In this document: positions 1-11,441 of the stretch, piece by piece | Position numbering within the stretch: position 1 is the stretch's first letter | How the letters are laid out: each line of letters opens with the position of its first letter | DNA from: Actinomortierella ambigua | Taxonomy: Eukaryota > Mortierellomycota > Mortierellomycetes > Mortierellales > Mortierellaceae | Length of the DNA: 64,000 nucleotides | Assembly: GCA_016098155.1 (NCBI GenBank) | Contig: JAAAJB010000016.1 | Coordinates: 66,438 to 130,437 of the forward strand | Direction of reading: 5' to 3' | Program-made: the position numbers and the translations under genes | The notes under the pieces: generated by a model | Seen by the model: only the letters and a program-made list of their open reading frames with translations | What the model was told of the DNA's origin: nothing | The model's database searches: none

Positions 1-1310
1 TTGCGGTCGACCACAATCTGTTGACGATGGAGGTCCTGTCCAAGGTCGCGCATCGGAACAATCTCAAGGTGCTCTTCCACGAAAAGCCGTTCAAGGGCGT
101 GAACGGCTCCGGCAAGCACTGCAACTGGTCCTTGTCGACCGATCGCGGCGACAATCTGTTGGACCCGACCGTGAAACCCGAGACCAACTATCGGTTCCTG
201 TTGGTCTTGCTCGCGACGATGGACGCCGTCCTCAAGCACGGCGCCCTCCTCCGCGCCGGCATCGCCTCGGCGTCGAACGAGCACCGTCTGGGCGCCAACG
301 AGGCCCCACCGGCGATCATCTCGGTCTTTTTGGGTGAGCACCTGACCGAGGTCCTCAACTCGATCGAAGAGTCGCGCCCGATCCGCAACTTTTCCATGCC
401 GAATATCAAGACTATCAAGCTCGGTGGCACGGCCCTGGACGTCATGGTCTCCTCGCTGCCAGAGATCTCGCGCGATCTGACCGATCGGAACCGGACTTCC
501 CCCTTTGCGTTTACGGGCAACAAGTTTGAGTTTCGAGCCGTCGGTTCCAAACAGTCGCCTTCCTTCCCCATGACGCTCCTCAACGCCGCCGTCGCGGCCT
601 CGCTCCAGGAGATTACGGCCGCTCTAAAGACGGCCGCGGGCGACAAGCCCTATCCATCGGATGCCGACAAGCTCAAGGTGATCCGTCACTATATCCAAAC
701 GACCAAGATCGTCCGGTTCGAGGGCGATGGGTACTCGGATGCCTGGAAGCAAGAGGCCGCCCGTCGCGGCTTGCCCAACATCACCAACTGTCCCGATGCC
801 TTTGATCAGATCGTCGCAGACGAGCATTCAGCCATGTTGATCGGTCTCGGCATCTTTTCGAAATCCGAGCTGCAGTCTCGTCACTACATCCTGATGGAGC
901 GCTATGCCAAGGACCTGATCCTCGAGGCCAACGTCCTCCGGGGTATGCTCGTCCAGCAGATCATGCCGGCCGTCTTTGCCTACCGGGCCACGTTGTCCGA
1001 GTCCGCCGTGCGGCTGGCCGAGTTGGGTATCGCGGCCGATGGTGGTGGGGCAGAGGCGTTGCCCGAGGTCCAGTTGTTGAGAAAGTTACAGCCACATTTG
1101 GTCAACTTGCAAAAGTGGGTCGATGCCTTGGATGGCGCCCTCAATAAGGTCCATCATGTGGCTGGCGACCCCTCCAAGGAGGCGCGCGCCTCGGCCAAGT
1201 ACCTCCTCCCGGCCATGGAGGGTGCACGCGAGGTCGCCGATGAGCTCGAGACGATGCTCGCCGACAGGTTTTTCCCGCTGCCAAAGATGTCTGAACTGCT
1301 TTGGTTCTAA
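1..1310 (+). CDS. Glutamine synthetase type III, C-terminal part (5' truncated by window edge)
   Basis: Glutamine synthetase joins ammonium to glutamate using ATP. The frame is open from base 3 (no start in the window) to TAA at 1308-1310, giving about 434 residues without an intron. GSIII-specific signatures are visible: HEKPFKGVNGSGKH followed by NWS near the start (catalytic core), NEHRLGANEAPP about 80 residues later, and DRNRTSPFAFTGNKFEFR about 160 residues in. GSIII proteins are typically about 700 residues, so roughly the first 40% lies upstream. The C-terminal helical region (residues about 230-429) is long, as usual for type III. It converges on the Bmt2 gene. Fungi normally use the unrelated-length type II enzyme, so a type III enzyme is notable; it might be acquired or an ancient paralogue. 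The family call is very secure; the upstream exons are unseen. Confidence 0.93.
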   Translation, partial: AVDHNLLTMEVLSKVAHRNNLKVLFHEKPFKGVNGSGKHCNWSLSTDRGDNLLDPTVKPETNYRFLLVLLATMDAVLKHGALLRAGIASASNEHRLGANEAPPAIISVFLGEHLTEVLNSIEESRPIRNFSMPNIKTIKLGGTALDVMVSSLPEISRDLTDRNRTSPFAFTGNKFEFRAVGSKQSPSFPMTLLNAAVAASLQEITAALKTAAGDKPYPSDADKLKVIRHYIQTTKIVRFEGDGYSDAWKQEAARRGLPNITNCPDAFDQIVADEHSAMLIGLGIFSKSELQSRHYILMERYAKDLILEANVLRGMLVQQIMPAVFAYRATLSESAVRLAELGIAADGGGAEALPEVQLLRKLQPHLVNLQKWVDALDGALNKVHHVAGDPSKEARASAKYLLPAMEGAREVADELETMLADRFFPLPKMSELLWF

Positions 1311-1750
1311 AAAGAATGAAAAAAAAAGTTGCGAAAGTGTAGTGTAGTATCAAGGGTTTCGCTGTAGGCAACAATGGTGAGTGAGGACCCTGGATCCCAA
1401 TCCCACTTTGAAGACTGTAGGCTAAATGAAATCTTGTCAGAATAAAAAAAAAGTATTCTATTTTTTTTAATGAAGCTATTGTACAGAGGACATGTTTATG
1501 TATGTATGTATGTGTAGGTCCCTGGGGGTGTTCACAATCGTAGTCAGTTTGTTTACGCTGTCGCATGGTGCTTGACCACACATCCCTAAAAGGACCCCCC
1601 CCCCAACGCCCACTACCGACGGGATCGCAATCGAGCCATTTCACAGCGCAAACAGTTTGACCCGCAACTATAGTAGATGTGGAGGTGTCTACTGCAGGAT
1701 AATGCAAAAGCTACAACATAGCAAGATAGGGAAAAAAAAAGGCGAGAATA
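1311..1750. other. Convergent 3' intergenic region (glutamine synthetase / Bmt2)
   Basis: This 440-base stretch lies between two convergent stop codons. It holds AT-rich sequence, short A and T runs, a TATG repeat near 1497-1513 and a C run near 1596. An AATAAA hexamer at 1441 would suit the plus-strand gene. No coding sequence is supported. Confidence 0.6.
1441..1446 (+). promoter_or_regulatory. Putative polyadenylation signal of the glutamine synthetase gene
   Basis: AATAAA lies 131 bases after the stop codon. Position and sequence fit the canonical hexamer; there is no transcript evidence. Confidence 0.4.
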
Positions 1751-1809
1751 TTAGTTTTCTTCGACCCATTTCATCGTCTCGCCATAATCCCACATGCTCG
1801 TCATTTCTT

Positions 1810-1848
<39 letters not shown>

Positions 1849-3169
1849 CTTTCGAGAAAACATACTTGTTGCAGTTGGGCTTGTCTCGACGGAGTTTCTT
1901 GGGGAAGCGTGGGACAGGGCCCGTTGTTGATTTCCTGAGCGAGTGAGTTGTTGATCCCTGGCCAGACGACGACGACGACGACGACGACGATGGTGGCAAT
2001 GGTGGCGACTCTCCATCAAAGCGGAAGGCATAGTAGGCAAGCTTCTTGGCGAAATGATGGTCCAGCAAGGTCGAGCAGCCCAAATGGCGCATCATGGCGA
2101 CCAACAGCTCATGATCCATGTAGCGCGAGTTGTCGATGCACGGCAAGGGTAGGACGAGGTACAGGATCCCACGTCGTGGGACCAGACATCGTGTTGCCTG
2201 TCGCAGAATCTCGCCACGCTGGGCTGGGTCACCCACAAAGTTGACGACGAGACTGAGACAGACGACATCGTACCGATCCTGGTCCTGGGTCGGGACTGGC
2301 ATCTCGAGAAAATCCATCTTTTGGATCTGTGGGTGCTGTGGATTCAGGTCGATCGGCGTCACCTTGATCCAGTTGGATTGCTTCTCGTAGTTGAACGGCG
2401 ATAGTGCGCCAACGTCCAAGAGGCGTAATGGCGGGTCGAGTTTGTTTTTTGAGGGTGGTGAAGAAGTAGTAGAAGAAGAAGATGCCGTGGAGGTCGTCTT
2501 CGTCGGCTCGGGGAAATAGATCCGCTGAAGCACTGGTACCAACCATCGACTCGAGTCGCCACCGCGCTGCTTGGACTGGCCCAAGGTGGATGCCTTTTGG
2601 TACATGTCCAATCCGCCGAGATCGTCCATCTGCTGCCGGATCTCAATGATCCGTGCTAGATCGGCCTCGTGTTCCTCTGCGATTTTGCCCGTCAGATTCA
2701 AAGGTTGCTGCTCGTGCATTTTTTGATCGCCCCTTTGTCCTCCACGTCCTGTCCTTCCCTTCTCCTCCGAGCTTTGCGCCATCCTCTTGTCGACTCGAGC
2801 TAGACATTTGGACAGCTCCTTGTTGAGTGTATGGTACTGCCGAATCAGCTGAGCAGTGGCCAACGACGTCTTTTTGCGAGAGGCCATGGAGGAGCCCTTG
2901 ACCATCAGCAACGAGGATGTGACCGAGGTTGTCTCAGCGGCAGTGGCGCTGGTGCCAGCACCACTGCCATTGCCGTCCTGAGCAAGCGTGCTAAGGATTG
3001 AGAGAGCTGCTGATCCTTTGCCGGCCTGTTTCGAGGGTTGGCTGGCAATGGCTGATGCTAGTTTTTGAACAAGCTCCTTGGGGTTGCGATTTGATCCAGG
3101 TCCTGACTTGATGATGCCTGGTGTAGTGGCTGTCACTGGCGCTTTCCGCTTCGGCTTCACCCGGCCCAT
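1751..3169 (-). CDS. BMT2: 25S rRNA adenine-N(1) methyltransferase, Bmt2-like
   Basis: Bmt2 is a nucleolar SAM-dependent enzyme making m1A in 25S rRNA (position 2142 in yeast). The single-exon frame gives 472 residues; ATG is at 3167-3169 and TAA at 1751-1753. The N-terminus is basic and Ser/Thr/Gly-rich. The fold starts near residue 210 with LLDVGALSPFNYEK (SAM-binding strand and loop), then VTPIDLNPQHP, then VVCLSLVVNFVGDP, the CLSLVVNFV block being typical of the family, and GILYLVLPLPC. The C-terminal 60 residues are Ser-rich and then an Arg-Glu dipeptide run encoded by a CT/GA microsatellite (about 1815-1842). That tail is longer than I would expect for the family, and its true end is uncertain. 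It is divergent from MCM10, 273 bases between start codons. Confidence 0.88.
1815..1842. repeat. CT/GA dinucleotide microsatellite inside the Bmt2 coding region
   Basis: About 14 CT units, flanked by CTTT units. On the minus strand it encodes alternating Arg-Glu. Length changes not divisible by three would shift the frame of the last 25 or so codons. Confidence 0.9.
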
Positions 3170-3442
3170 GATGTATCGAGCGTTTCGGTTGACTTTTTGA
3201 ATACAAAAAAGGTGTCAAAGCACAACAAAAATGACAAGAAAAAAAAAAGTCTCGAATGTGGCTTAGCACCATTGTGTTTCGTTCCTCTGTTGGATGGAGA
3301 CGAACAAGTGAGAGTTTGCTTCGCTCGCATTGACCCATGTTTCCTGTTTTTCATCAATCCGCAACTTTGTTTTTCACTTTAACGTCCATGCAAGTGGTTG
3401 AACAAGCTCGGGTACCTGTATTTGCACCTTGCAGCTATAGCC
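3170..3442. promoter_or_regulatory. Shared divergent promoter region of BMT2 and MCM10
   Basis: 273 bases separate the two start codons, so both 5' UTRs and promoters must lie here or overlap. It is AT-rich with A runs near 3206 and 3238. I cannot identify a specific factor site. Divergent pairing of a ribosome-biogenesis and a replication gene could allow co-expression (inference). Confidence 0.5.
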
Positions 3443-3802
3443 ATGGACGCCGGCAGCGACGATGAATGTAATGTCTCCTCATGAAGGCATACAAAAAGGC
3501 TGACAATAGCAACTATTTCTTTTAGCTTTGAACCAGAAATATCTGACACACGTGCGTTTTTTTCTTCTTCTTCTTTCTCTGGGTATGTCTTTAGTGGAAC
3601 TGCTAGAGCAGTTGGAACAAGCCAAGCGCCTCCAAGCGCAGATCAAAGCCAAGTTAGCTGCTAAAAAACAAAAGGCTCAGGCCCAAGCTCTTGAACAGAA
3701 AGACACGCCACCAACTGCATCTCACCATGCAGACGTTTCGGGCTCTACATTGTTGTCTCAGCGATCTGCTATTGGAGACGCGTCATCATCATCGTCAACA
3801 GC

Positions 3803-3833
<31 letters not shown>

Positions 3834-6800
3834 GCAACAACAACAACAGTACCAGCACTACCAAAGACGACCAGATCAAGAGCAGGAGCCAAGGCAGGAG
3901 CAGGAGCCCATGTTTCCACTACAACCACTTCCACCAGCGCCAGCATCACGCCTCCCGTCGTCGGTGGGTCCATGGTTAGCGCCACCCCGGCCAACCAGAT
4001 GCTCAGGGCCACACCCGCCGACCCACCAAAGTTTCGGACACCTTCGCCTCGAGCTATGAACCCATTTCTTGTCTCACCTCCCTCGGGCGCAATGTCCAGA
4101 AAGCGACAGCACTCTCCATCGCCATTGCCCCGTTCCGCACGACGACCGTCCTGGACAACTCCTTCAGCAGCGGCAGCATCTTCATCATCATCATCAGCAG
4201 CGGGAGCGCGAGGGGATGGTTCGTCCATGCTCTCGCCTTCACGAGGACGATCGCGGTACGGTCGGGTGGTCGATTTGGCAAATCTCCCAGCAATGGCCCG
4301 CAATTTCCCAGCTGAACTGAAGGAGGCTACACGCGCGGAGGTCAAAGCCAAAGGTGGGACTGGTGTGTCGACGACTTTCACTACCGAGGCGGAGGAAACA
4401 AGAGGAGGAGGAGGAGGAGTAGGAGGGGGAGGTCAGGACCATCTCGAGAGTCATCACCGGATGAGTAAGAGGAGCAGGAGGAGCGCTGGTGGCGACAATG
4501 TCAACGACCATGATGATGGTGGTGGCGAGCATGATGTTGCGGCAAAGGACGAGAATGGAAATGATAACCATGACGCTGATTATGATGATGATGACGGCGC
4601 TGACAACGAAGACAACTATCCTTCTCTGCCGGACGGAGAGGATTTGGACGCCCTTGTCGATCAGCTCGAGGTACCATCCGACGAAGACGACGGACATGCT
4701 CAGGAGAAGGATGGGGAGCAAAAGGATGTAGCAGACTCAGTGGCGCAGCCGCAGAGTGAACATGCAGCCACTGCGGAGCCAGAGACCGACTCTCAAGGGA
4801 GCAGAGACTCTCGGGATACCCAAGCAATCAACACTGCAGGAGCTGTGGGCTCTGACAGACTGACTGGCTTCCGACTCAGGTATGCAGTTACCGCAAACCG
4901 AAAAACTTGGCAGGCGAAGCAGGTGGAAAACAAAAATACTCATATCAAGGGATATGGTCTTTTATTTTTTTTTATTATAGTGCACGGAATATCGAACAAA
5001 AGGACCTGGACGAGAGGCTGGCATCCCACAAATTCTTTGATCTGAAGGACACTGAGGGCATTCGGGAAGTGGGTCATCGACTTCACAACTTGGGACTCCT
5101 CCCATCCACAAGACCAGGCGGGCGCCTTGATCTGAGCTTATCATCATCATCATCGTTGTCGAGAGGCACTGCCACGACTGGCGGCGCTACATCTGCACGA
5201 GGAGCAGGAGGAGACGAAGGTACAGCCAACAAGGCTGAAGCATTGCCAGACTGGGTGGTGGCCGGCGTAGTGAGCGCAAAGTCCAAACCGCGGACGACGG
5301 CGAAGCATGTGCGATATTGCCATTTTCAGCTATCGGACCTCCGGAACCACGAAGTGAATGTCTTTATGTTTCGTGAAGTCATGGATCGGCACTACAGTCA
5401 GCTCCGCGTTGGCCAGGTCGTGGCACTCTTGAGCCCAAAGTTGCTTGCCCAGACTGATGTAAGTTTTTATTCTTTTATACTTGTTTTGTGTGAAGTAAAA
5501 ACTGTGTGAGAGACAGACAGACAGAGAGGGGTATCCATGATCATTGTTGTCTAATTTTTTCATTGACTTTCTTTCCATTTTTTAGAGACTTTGTACGCTT
5601 GGTGTTCAAGTTGAAAAAACCGACAATTTGGTGGTGATCGGCATGGGACACGACATTGGGTTCTGCGAAGCGGTCAAGCTCAATGGGAGCGACTGTGGCA
5701 AGGCCATCGATAGGCGAACAGGCCATTACTGCACGTTCCACGTACAGCTTGCAGCCAACAAGCTACGATCGAAACGTGGGGCGCTGCTGGCCAGCACCAG
5801 CTCGACGTTTGATCTCAACCAGGCGGAGCAGTTGCGGGTGCAGCAGATCCTCAAAGGTGGTGGTGGCGGCAGCGGTGGCGATGGCGGCTATTTTCAACAA
5901 CAGACAAGACTGGGCATCAGAAAACCTGGCGAAGTTGATCAGGGCCAGTCGGCGATGCAGCAAGCTCGACGGATTCGAAACATGGATGGTCGGGACACAA
6001 ACTACATCTTTGATGATGGTGCTCTTGGATCGTCGTCTATGACTGAACCAACTACCCCTGGCAAGAGGAAGCGACAAAACGATGGTGATGATCCTCTCAC
6101 GTAAGTTGAGTATATATATTTTTTGGTGACCATTGCGAGTTTTTTATTTTCTCAGCGTACATGATGGCTCAGTGTTTCGTTTCCCCCCCCCCTCCCCCCG
6201 TCTCATCGTCATCCAAAACAGGGCATTTTTAATGAACCAAGATAACCCTGGCGGAATGTACCTGCGACAAGCAATGGCAAGCAAAGACGTGACGTGGGTC
6301 AAGGACATTACATCGCCCAAGACACCGACCAAAGGCGATCCAGTCTTGTTTCCGCCCGATATGGTCCGGCGGATGGGGTATGACCCTGTGACAGGGCGGT
6401 TTGTCCCCGGCAGTCCCAAGCGGCGGGAGCATGACGATCCTGAAGCCCGTGAGCGATCTATCCGGATGCTGACCGATCGGATCAAGTCTCCACCTGCTCT
6501 GCCCATTTTGATGACTGGCAGTGGTAGCGGCCAAGGGGCGAAAAAGGGCGGAGGCAGTAGTCATCGAGGAAAACGACTCGTCGTGGGCGATGTCTTTTTT
6601 TCAGAGAAGGAGAAAGAAGAGGGGCCCGACAAGAGTGGACGAACGACGCCTGTCCAACAGCGATGGATCAATCTTGACGATGCGAGTGACGATGGTGACA
6701 ATCTTGATGATGACGACGACAATAGGCTTGTTGAGGGGCCTGATGGCAGCCCCGTACTCAGCTTTAGTGCTCAGCGTCGAAAGAACCTGCGAGAGGCAGC

Positions 6801-7383
6801 AAGGGCAGGCGGGGAGCCTTTCGGACTCGTGTCGCCACAAGGTGCAAGGAGGATTCATGCATCTCCAGCAAGGGGGGCCACGAATCCCACTGCTCGATTA
6901 ATAACAGCAACGGCGTCAGTGCCACGGGCAGCATCGAGCTCCGTCAGAGATCAGAGATCGCCTTTTATGACGACGAGTGGTGTCTCGACAGCAGTAGAGG
7001 CAAGGAGGCAACACCAGGCATCGCCTTTCCTCACTACTACGACGGCGACATCATCGTCGTCGTCCTCATCATCCTTGTCGATGCTGTCCTCGCGAGGCGT
7101 GGCCGCCCGGTACTCTCGCACTTCCTCGTCCACCTCATCCGTCACGACAGCTACTGTCGCCCAGTCTTTGTCGGCATCATCGTTGTCATCATCATTATCG
7201 TCCAAGGAGTCGATCATACCCCAGTCCTCCCAAGCCACCACCATCACCACCACCACCACCTCCTCCATCGCTCCTTCTGCCTCCTCTACCTCGTCAACCC
7301 ACCCACGCCCACAACAACCTGCCTCGTCATCGAGCATGGCACCTAAAAAGTTTGTTAGTTTAAGTGACTCTGACTCTGATTAG
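3443..7383 (+). CDS. MCM10: Minichromosome maintenance protein 10 (replication initiation factor)
   Basis: Mcm10 binds DNA, the Mcm2-7 helicase and DNA polymerase alpha during origin firing. Proposed exons: 3443-3467, 3595-4879, 4981-5458, 5586-6100, 6222-7383 (1154 residues, phases consistent). The first 25-base exon gives MDAGSDDE and joins ELLEQLEQAKRLQAQ, a short coiled coil; an alternative acceptor at 3525 keeps the same frame. Residues about 30-330 are low complexity (poly-Ser, poly-Thr, acidic). The OB-fold begins near residue 528 (LPDWVVAGVV). The CCCH zinc finger follows near 620-647 (GFCEAVKLNGSDCGK to YCTFH), and a conserved block near 776-825 reads NPGGMYLRQAMASKDVTWVK and SPKTPTKGDPVLFPPDMVRR. 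The last 150 residues are Ser/Thr-rich. It is longer than yeast Mcm10 (571 residues) mainly because of low-complexity stretches. Confidence 0.9.
3795..3850. repeat. ACA/CAA trinucleotide microsatellite coding poly-Thr in Mcm10
   Basis: An almost pure ACA array encodes a Thr run in the N-terminal linker. It lies within the second exon and preserves frame. Confidence 0.85.
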
Positions 7384-8987
7384 CCTATTGAGCTCAATAC
7401 AGAGTTTTTTTTTCTTCTTATCACTTTGTCCCTTGGGGGGAGGAGGAGGGGGTGTTTATCCAGCCATATCACAAACTTTTGCAGCGCGCCCCGTAGAGTG
7501 TCTCTCGATGGCTAGAGGCCCTGAATCCAAACTATGCACGCATCTCTATATCGCCGACGCAGAACGACCCGAACGGGCTAATTCATCCCGGTTGGGGATT
7601 ATGACTGAGGAAAGGCTGCTTGTGGTCGTATCATACATGTTCATTTTCAAGTTTATATTGAAAAGAGATAAATCCATTGACTAGAATATGTATGATACAA
7701 AAAAAAAATCTCGCATATTGCGCGGTAAGTTTTGAGGAAAAGCCGATGGGTGTTGTGATGGAAGTGAAAACGGCTTGCTGTCCCAGAGTTAAAGGAGGCA
7801 GAAGCAAAGGCTGGTCGCCTGGAGCTGCTTGATCATTTCCTGCATTAGCATCGGCCGCTGCTTCGAGGAGACCGGGCGCGGTCTGAGTGATGAATGCCTG
7901 TCCGAGAGACTGTGCGGTTTTTTTTTCGCGAATAGTTTACCCCCCCCCCTCCAGCGGGGAGCATTACTCTGAGTAAAGGAACAAACTTCAGTAGTCTGTA
8001 AAAAGTCCTCTTGCTCGCCGTAAACCATGCTCTCCACTGTGTCGATCGTGGCTGCGGGGCCTTTGGGCATCACGGTTCATGGTCGCACGCCCTTGCGCAT
8101 ATTGGCTGGGCGACAGTGAGGGTTTGGTTCAAAAACGACGCCCCCGTGGACCCTTTTTACGGTCTTGGCCTCACTGTTCACTTATATGTCTGGCTTTATG
8201 CTTGCGCGGTCTTTGTTCTCCTTCCTTTGGGGAGAGGGAGGGAGCAACGACGTTTTTTTTATACCATTGCTTTCAATGGTAAGAATTCGCTTCGGGGAGT
8301 TCTTCTCTATTTTCACAGGGGGGCGAGAAATGAAGCGATGTGATGAGCAATAAGGAGATATCCCCGTTCCCCTCGAGACATTGCATACAAGGATATCCTG
8401 TCTTTATGAAAAAAAGCTCAATATCTCTCTGGATCGATGAGAAAACTCATACCCATGGAGCCCCACCCTTCTGTGTCGACCTTGACTCGGCCCTTGAGCT
8501 GTTGGAAACATCCACCATGCTCGCCGCTTGTGCTGCACAACTTGGACGGGCATTTTGTGGGAAACTGGGCGGATCGACAGGCGTTCTCTGTGCTCGTTGA
8601 GAATCCGCTTGTTCAAGGACTATGTATCAGGAACAGACGGATAAAAGGAACAAAACCCTTCTACACGAAGCAGAAGAGTTTAGGCGAATGTCATCAACTC
8701 TGTATACGGAAGGGGGGGGGGCAGGTCGAGAAATGCTTCAACGTGGAATGTAGGCGGCAATAAAAACACACCGTCGATGTTTTGGTGTTGGACATGTATG
8801 ACACGCCCCAACTGTGTCAGTCCAGGAAATGACTGCGTTCTATAGCCTCGAAAAGGTGGTATAGGTATTCACTTTCGGCGGGATAGAGGAGCCAGATGGC
8901 ATGCAAGACCATCGGTGACAAAAGACTTTTTTTTTTGGACTAACCTATGCAAATACCCTATCCTCAGGTTAAACACCTCACCCGATG

Positions 8988-9045
<58 letters not shown>

Positions 9046-9852
9046 TAGACAGATGGACAGAGGGGGCAAGGGATGAAGAAGAAGGTTTACATTCAGAGCC
9101 ATTTTTCTTCGCGAAACCAGCTGACTGGGCACCAACTACTCATAGCTTATTTTATTGAATATTTTCCCGTTCCACATCGATGATCTAAAATAAACATCTG
9201 ATTGTTGTTGGTTTTATAGACGCTTCTTGATTGCTGTACACAACATCCCTCTCCGCGGAAAGGACTCTTTGTCTGACGAACAGTATTCTTTTTTTTTCTC
9301 TAACCTTGGTGTTGCTAGCAGGAGGTCGACCTTGTTCTTTAGAAAAAAAAAGTTTATTTATGGTTGCCCTGAACCTGTTGTGCCCCATGGTACACTACGT
9401 TGTATATTTTCCGCTTATGAGACAACAGGCCATACAAAATGTCCGGGCATTTCTCTCCTTACATATGCGCGAGATACATGGGATAAAAATGATTTGATGC
9501 AGGAAGAATAAAGCGCGTGATAGGTAGTGTACTTTCTTTTATTCATGGCGATAATCGCTCTTCCCATTGTTCTTTTTTCGATGCACATGTTGCTGGTTGT
9601 TAGGAAAACATTTAGAGCCTTTTTTTTATATAGTGTTACTGGTACAGTGATGGACTACAAATGAAAAAATAGAAAGAGCTACATAGTGAATATGGAGGTG
9701 AATGTGTATACAAACACTACGACCCTGTAGCGAAGCGTGCCTTCTTTTTTTTCCCCTTTTGCTCTTGGTCTTGTCCTCATGGTAATTTACAGGGGGGTGG
9801 GGTGGGAAAGGGATATATAGAAAGAAAGAAAGAAAGAAAGAAAGAAAAAAGC
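7384..9852. other. Long stretch without a secure gene; coding-like minus-strand fragments
   Basis: About 2.5 kb between the ends of MCM10 (+) and the CRIB-like gene (-). It contains poly-T/poly-C tracts, a large ACAG array, a GAAA array near 9820 and AT-rich DNA. On the minus strand several long open stretches can be joined in phase at plausible splice sites: about 8844-8711, 8633-8453, 8394-8270 and 8184-8077. None matches a family I recognise. It may be a diverged gene, a relic, or chance. I found no RNA gene. Confidence 0.4.
8988..9060. repeat. ACAG tetranucleotide microsatellite
   Basis: About 16-18 near-perfect ACAG units, slightly degenerate at the 3' end (ATAG, ATGG). It is not in an identified gene. 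Confidence 0.95.
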
Positions 9853-11404
9853 TCAGAACGGTAAAAAGTAGCCGCAGTCGAGACGCATGGCACCTGATGT
9901 CGACAGTCGACGAGTTGCGTTGGCCACTCTCGGCGGCGAGGTTGGTGACTGTGGTGAGGTCGGTGCAGAGTACGACGAGGGCGATGTAGAGACAGCAACG
10001 GCCAATTTAGTAGGCAACGACGACCGAGAAGGAGAACGGGGAAGCGGTGGCGGTGGTGGTGGTGGTGGTATGGCGGATGGCGAAGGAAGCAAGAGGGGTG
10101 GTGGTGATGGTGATGATGATGAGGGGATCTTGCTCACATAGCCGCAAGCACCGTCATCAAGAATGACAAGCGAGTGATGAGACGGGTGATAGCGCACAGG
10201 GCTGGCAATGCCAATCTCAATCTCGGGCGGCTGTTCTGATGCAAACGACCGCAGGATCGGTCGCGAAAGCGCTCCAGACCTTTTGGACTTGGTCTTGCGT
10301 GGCGGCGGTGGTGGTGGAGGGGGTGGGGGGATGCCTCTTTTGGAAGACGATACTGCGGTCGGTGGAAGAGACGAGCTATGCTGTTGGTTGTGATGCAGCT
10401 GTTCTTGCTTCAGTTCCAGTGCGAGCCGTGCGAACCGTGCCTCTCGCTCATCATCTTCGCGATCCATCGATTCGTGCTGCGCTCGGAGGGTGGCACGACT
10501 TGACATCATCAACAACGACGGCGAAGGCAAAGGGAAGTGGCCAATGTGCGTAATATGTTGCTCGTGCTCCTGCTCCTGCGGCTGCAGCTGCAGCTGCGGT
10601 AGGCCGGCACCGCCTCTCTGATTCGTCGAATCGTGTTGACAATCTCTGACTGTGTGTCGATGGAGGTGGTCGTGGTCGTGTTGACGATGTAGATATTGGT
10701 GCTGGTAGTGAATATGAAGGTGACTGGAGGGGTCTCCGAGTAGGATATACGGAGGTGTCTGGGCGTCGTTGTCGCTGTCGACCCACATAGATTCGTCATC
10801 CCTGACTTTAGTTTCATCATCCTCAAACGTGTCGTGATATGGACCCCTTGCGGCTCTCTCGACTACTACACCGCCAAAAAGACCCCTCGTGCGCCTGCAG
10901 ATGTAGAGGGGAGAGCCTTGGTCAGACAAGGAGGGCGGCAGGTCCTGCGGTGCGACTTGGTCGTGTTCGTCTAAGAATGGCTCGTGCTCGCAGTCGTCGT
11001 CGTCTTCGTCGTCGATGGCGTGGTCATAGTGGATGTTTGGTGCAGCTTGTTCGCTTTGGGCAGCAGGGGAGTCTCTCTCGTCGCGACTGTGGCTGTCGTG
11101 TTCTTGGTCTTCCTCCTCTGCCTTGTCGTCTTTGTCGTCCAGGAGGTGGTCATCGTCATCGTCATCATCATCGTTGTCGTTGTCGTCTTGGTCGTCTTGA
11201 TCGTCTTCTTCGTCGTCGTCGTCTTCGTCCTCCATCAAATCGCCGAGGACAGCATCGAGCCAGTCCTCCTGAGCACGGGAGGCATCGTAGCGATCCCGAT
11301 ACTGCGAATCAAGGATATCCTCATATGGATGTGGGTACATATGGGAGTGAGAGGGGAGTGGTGGGAGGAATGGAGAGGCGTACAGGGCATGTGTTTGTTG
11401 GTGC

Positions 11405-11441
<37 letters not shown>

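Noticed and set aside
3541..3594. Second tiny intron (43 bases) in the MCM10 5' region
   Set aside because: It would put a stop codon directly after the acceptor; one 127-base intron (3468-3594) gives a better protein.
8331..8400. Possible C/D-box snoRNA (GTGATGA near 8339)
   Set aside because: No matching D box or terminal stem could be seen.
8988..9060. Cys-Leu-Ser-Val repeat protein on the minus strand
   Set aside because: Simply a translation of the ACAG tetranucleotide array; no flanking coding support.
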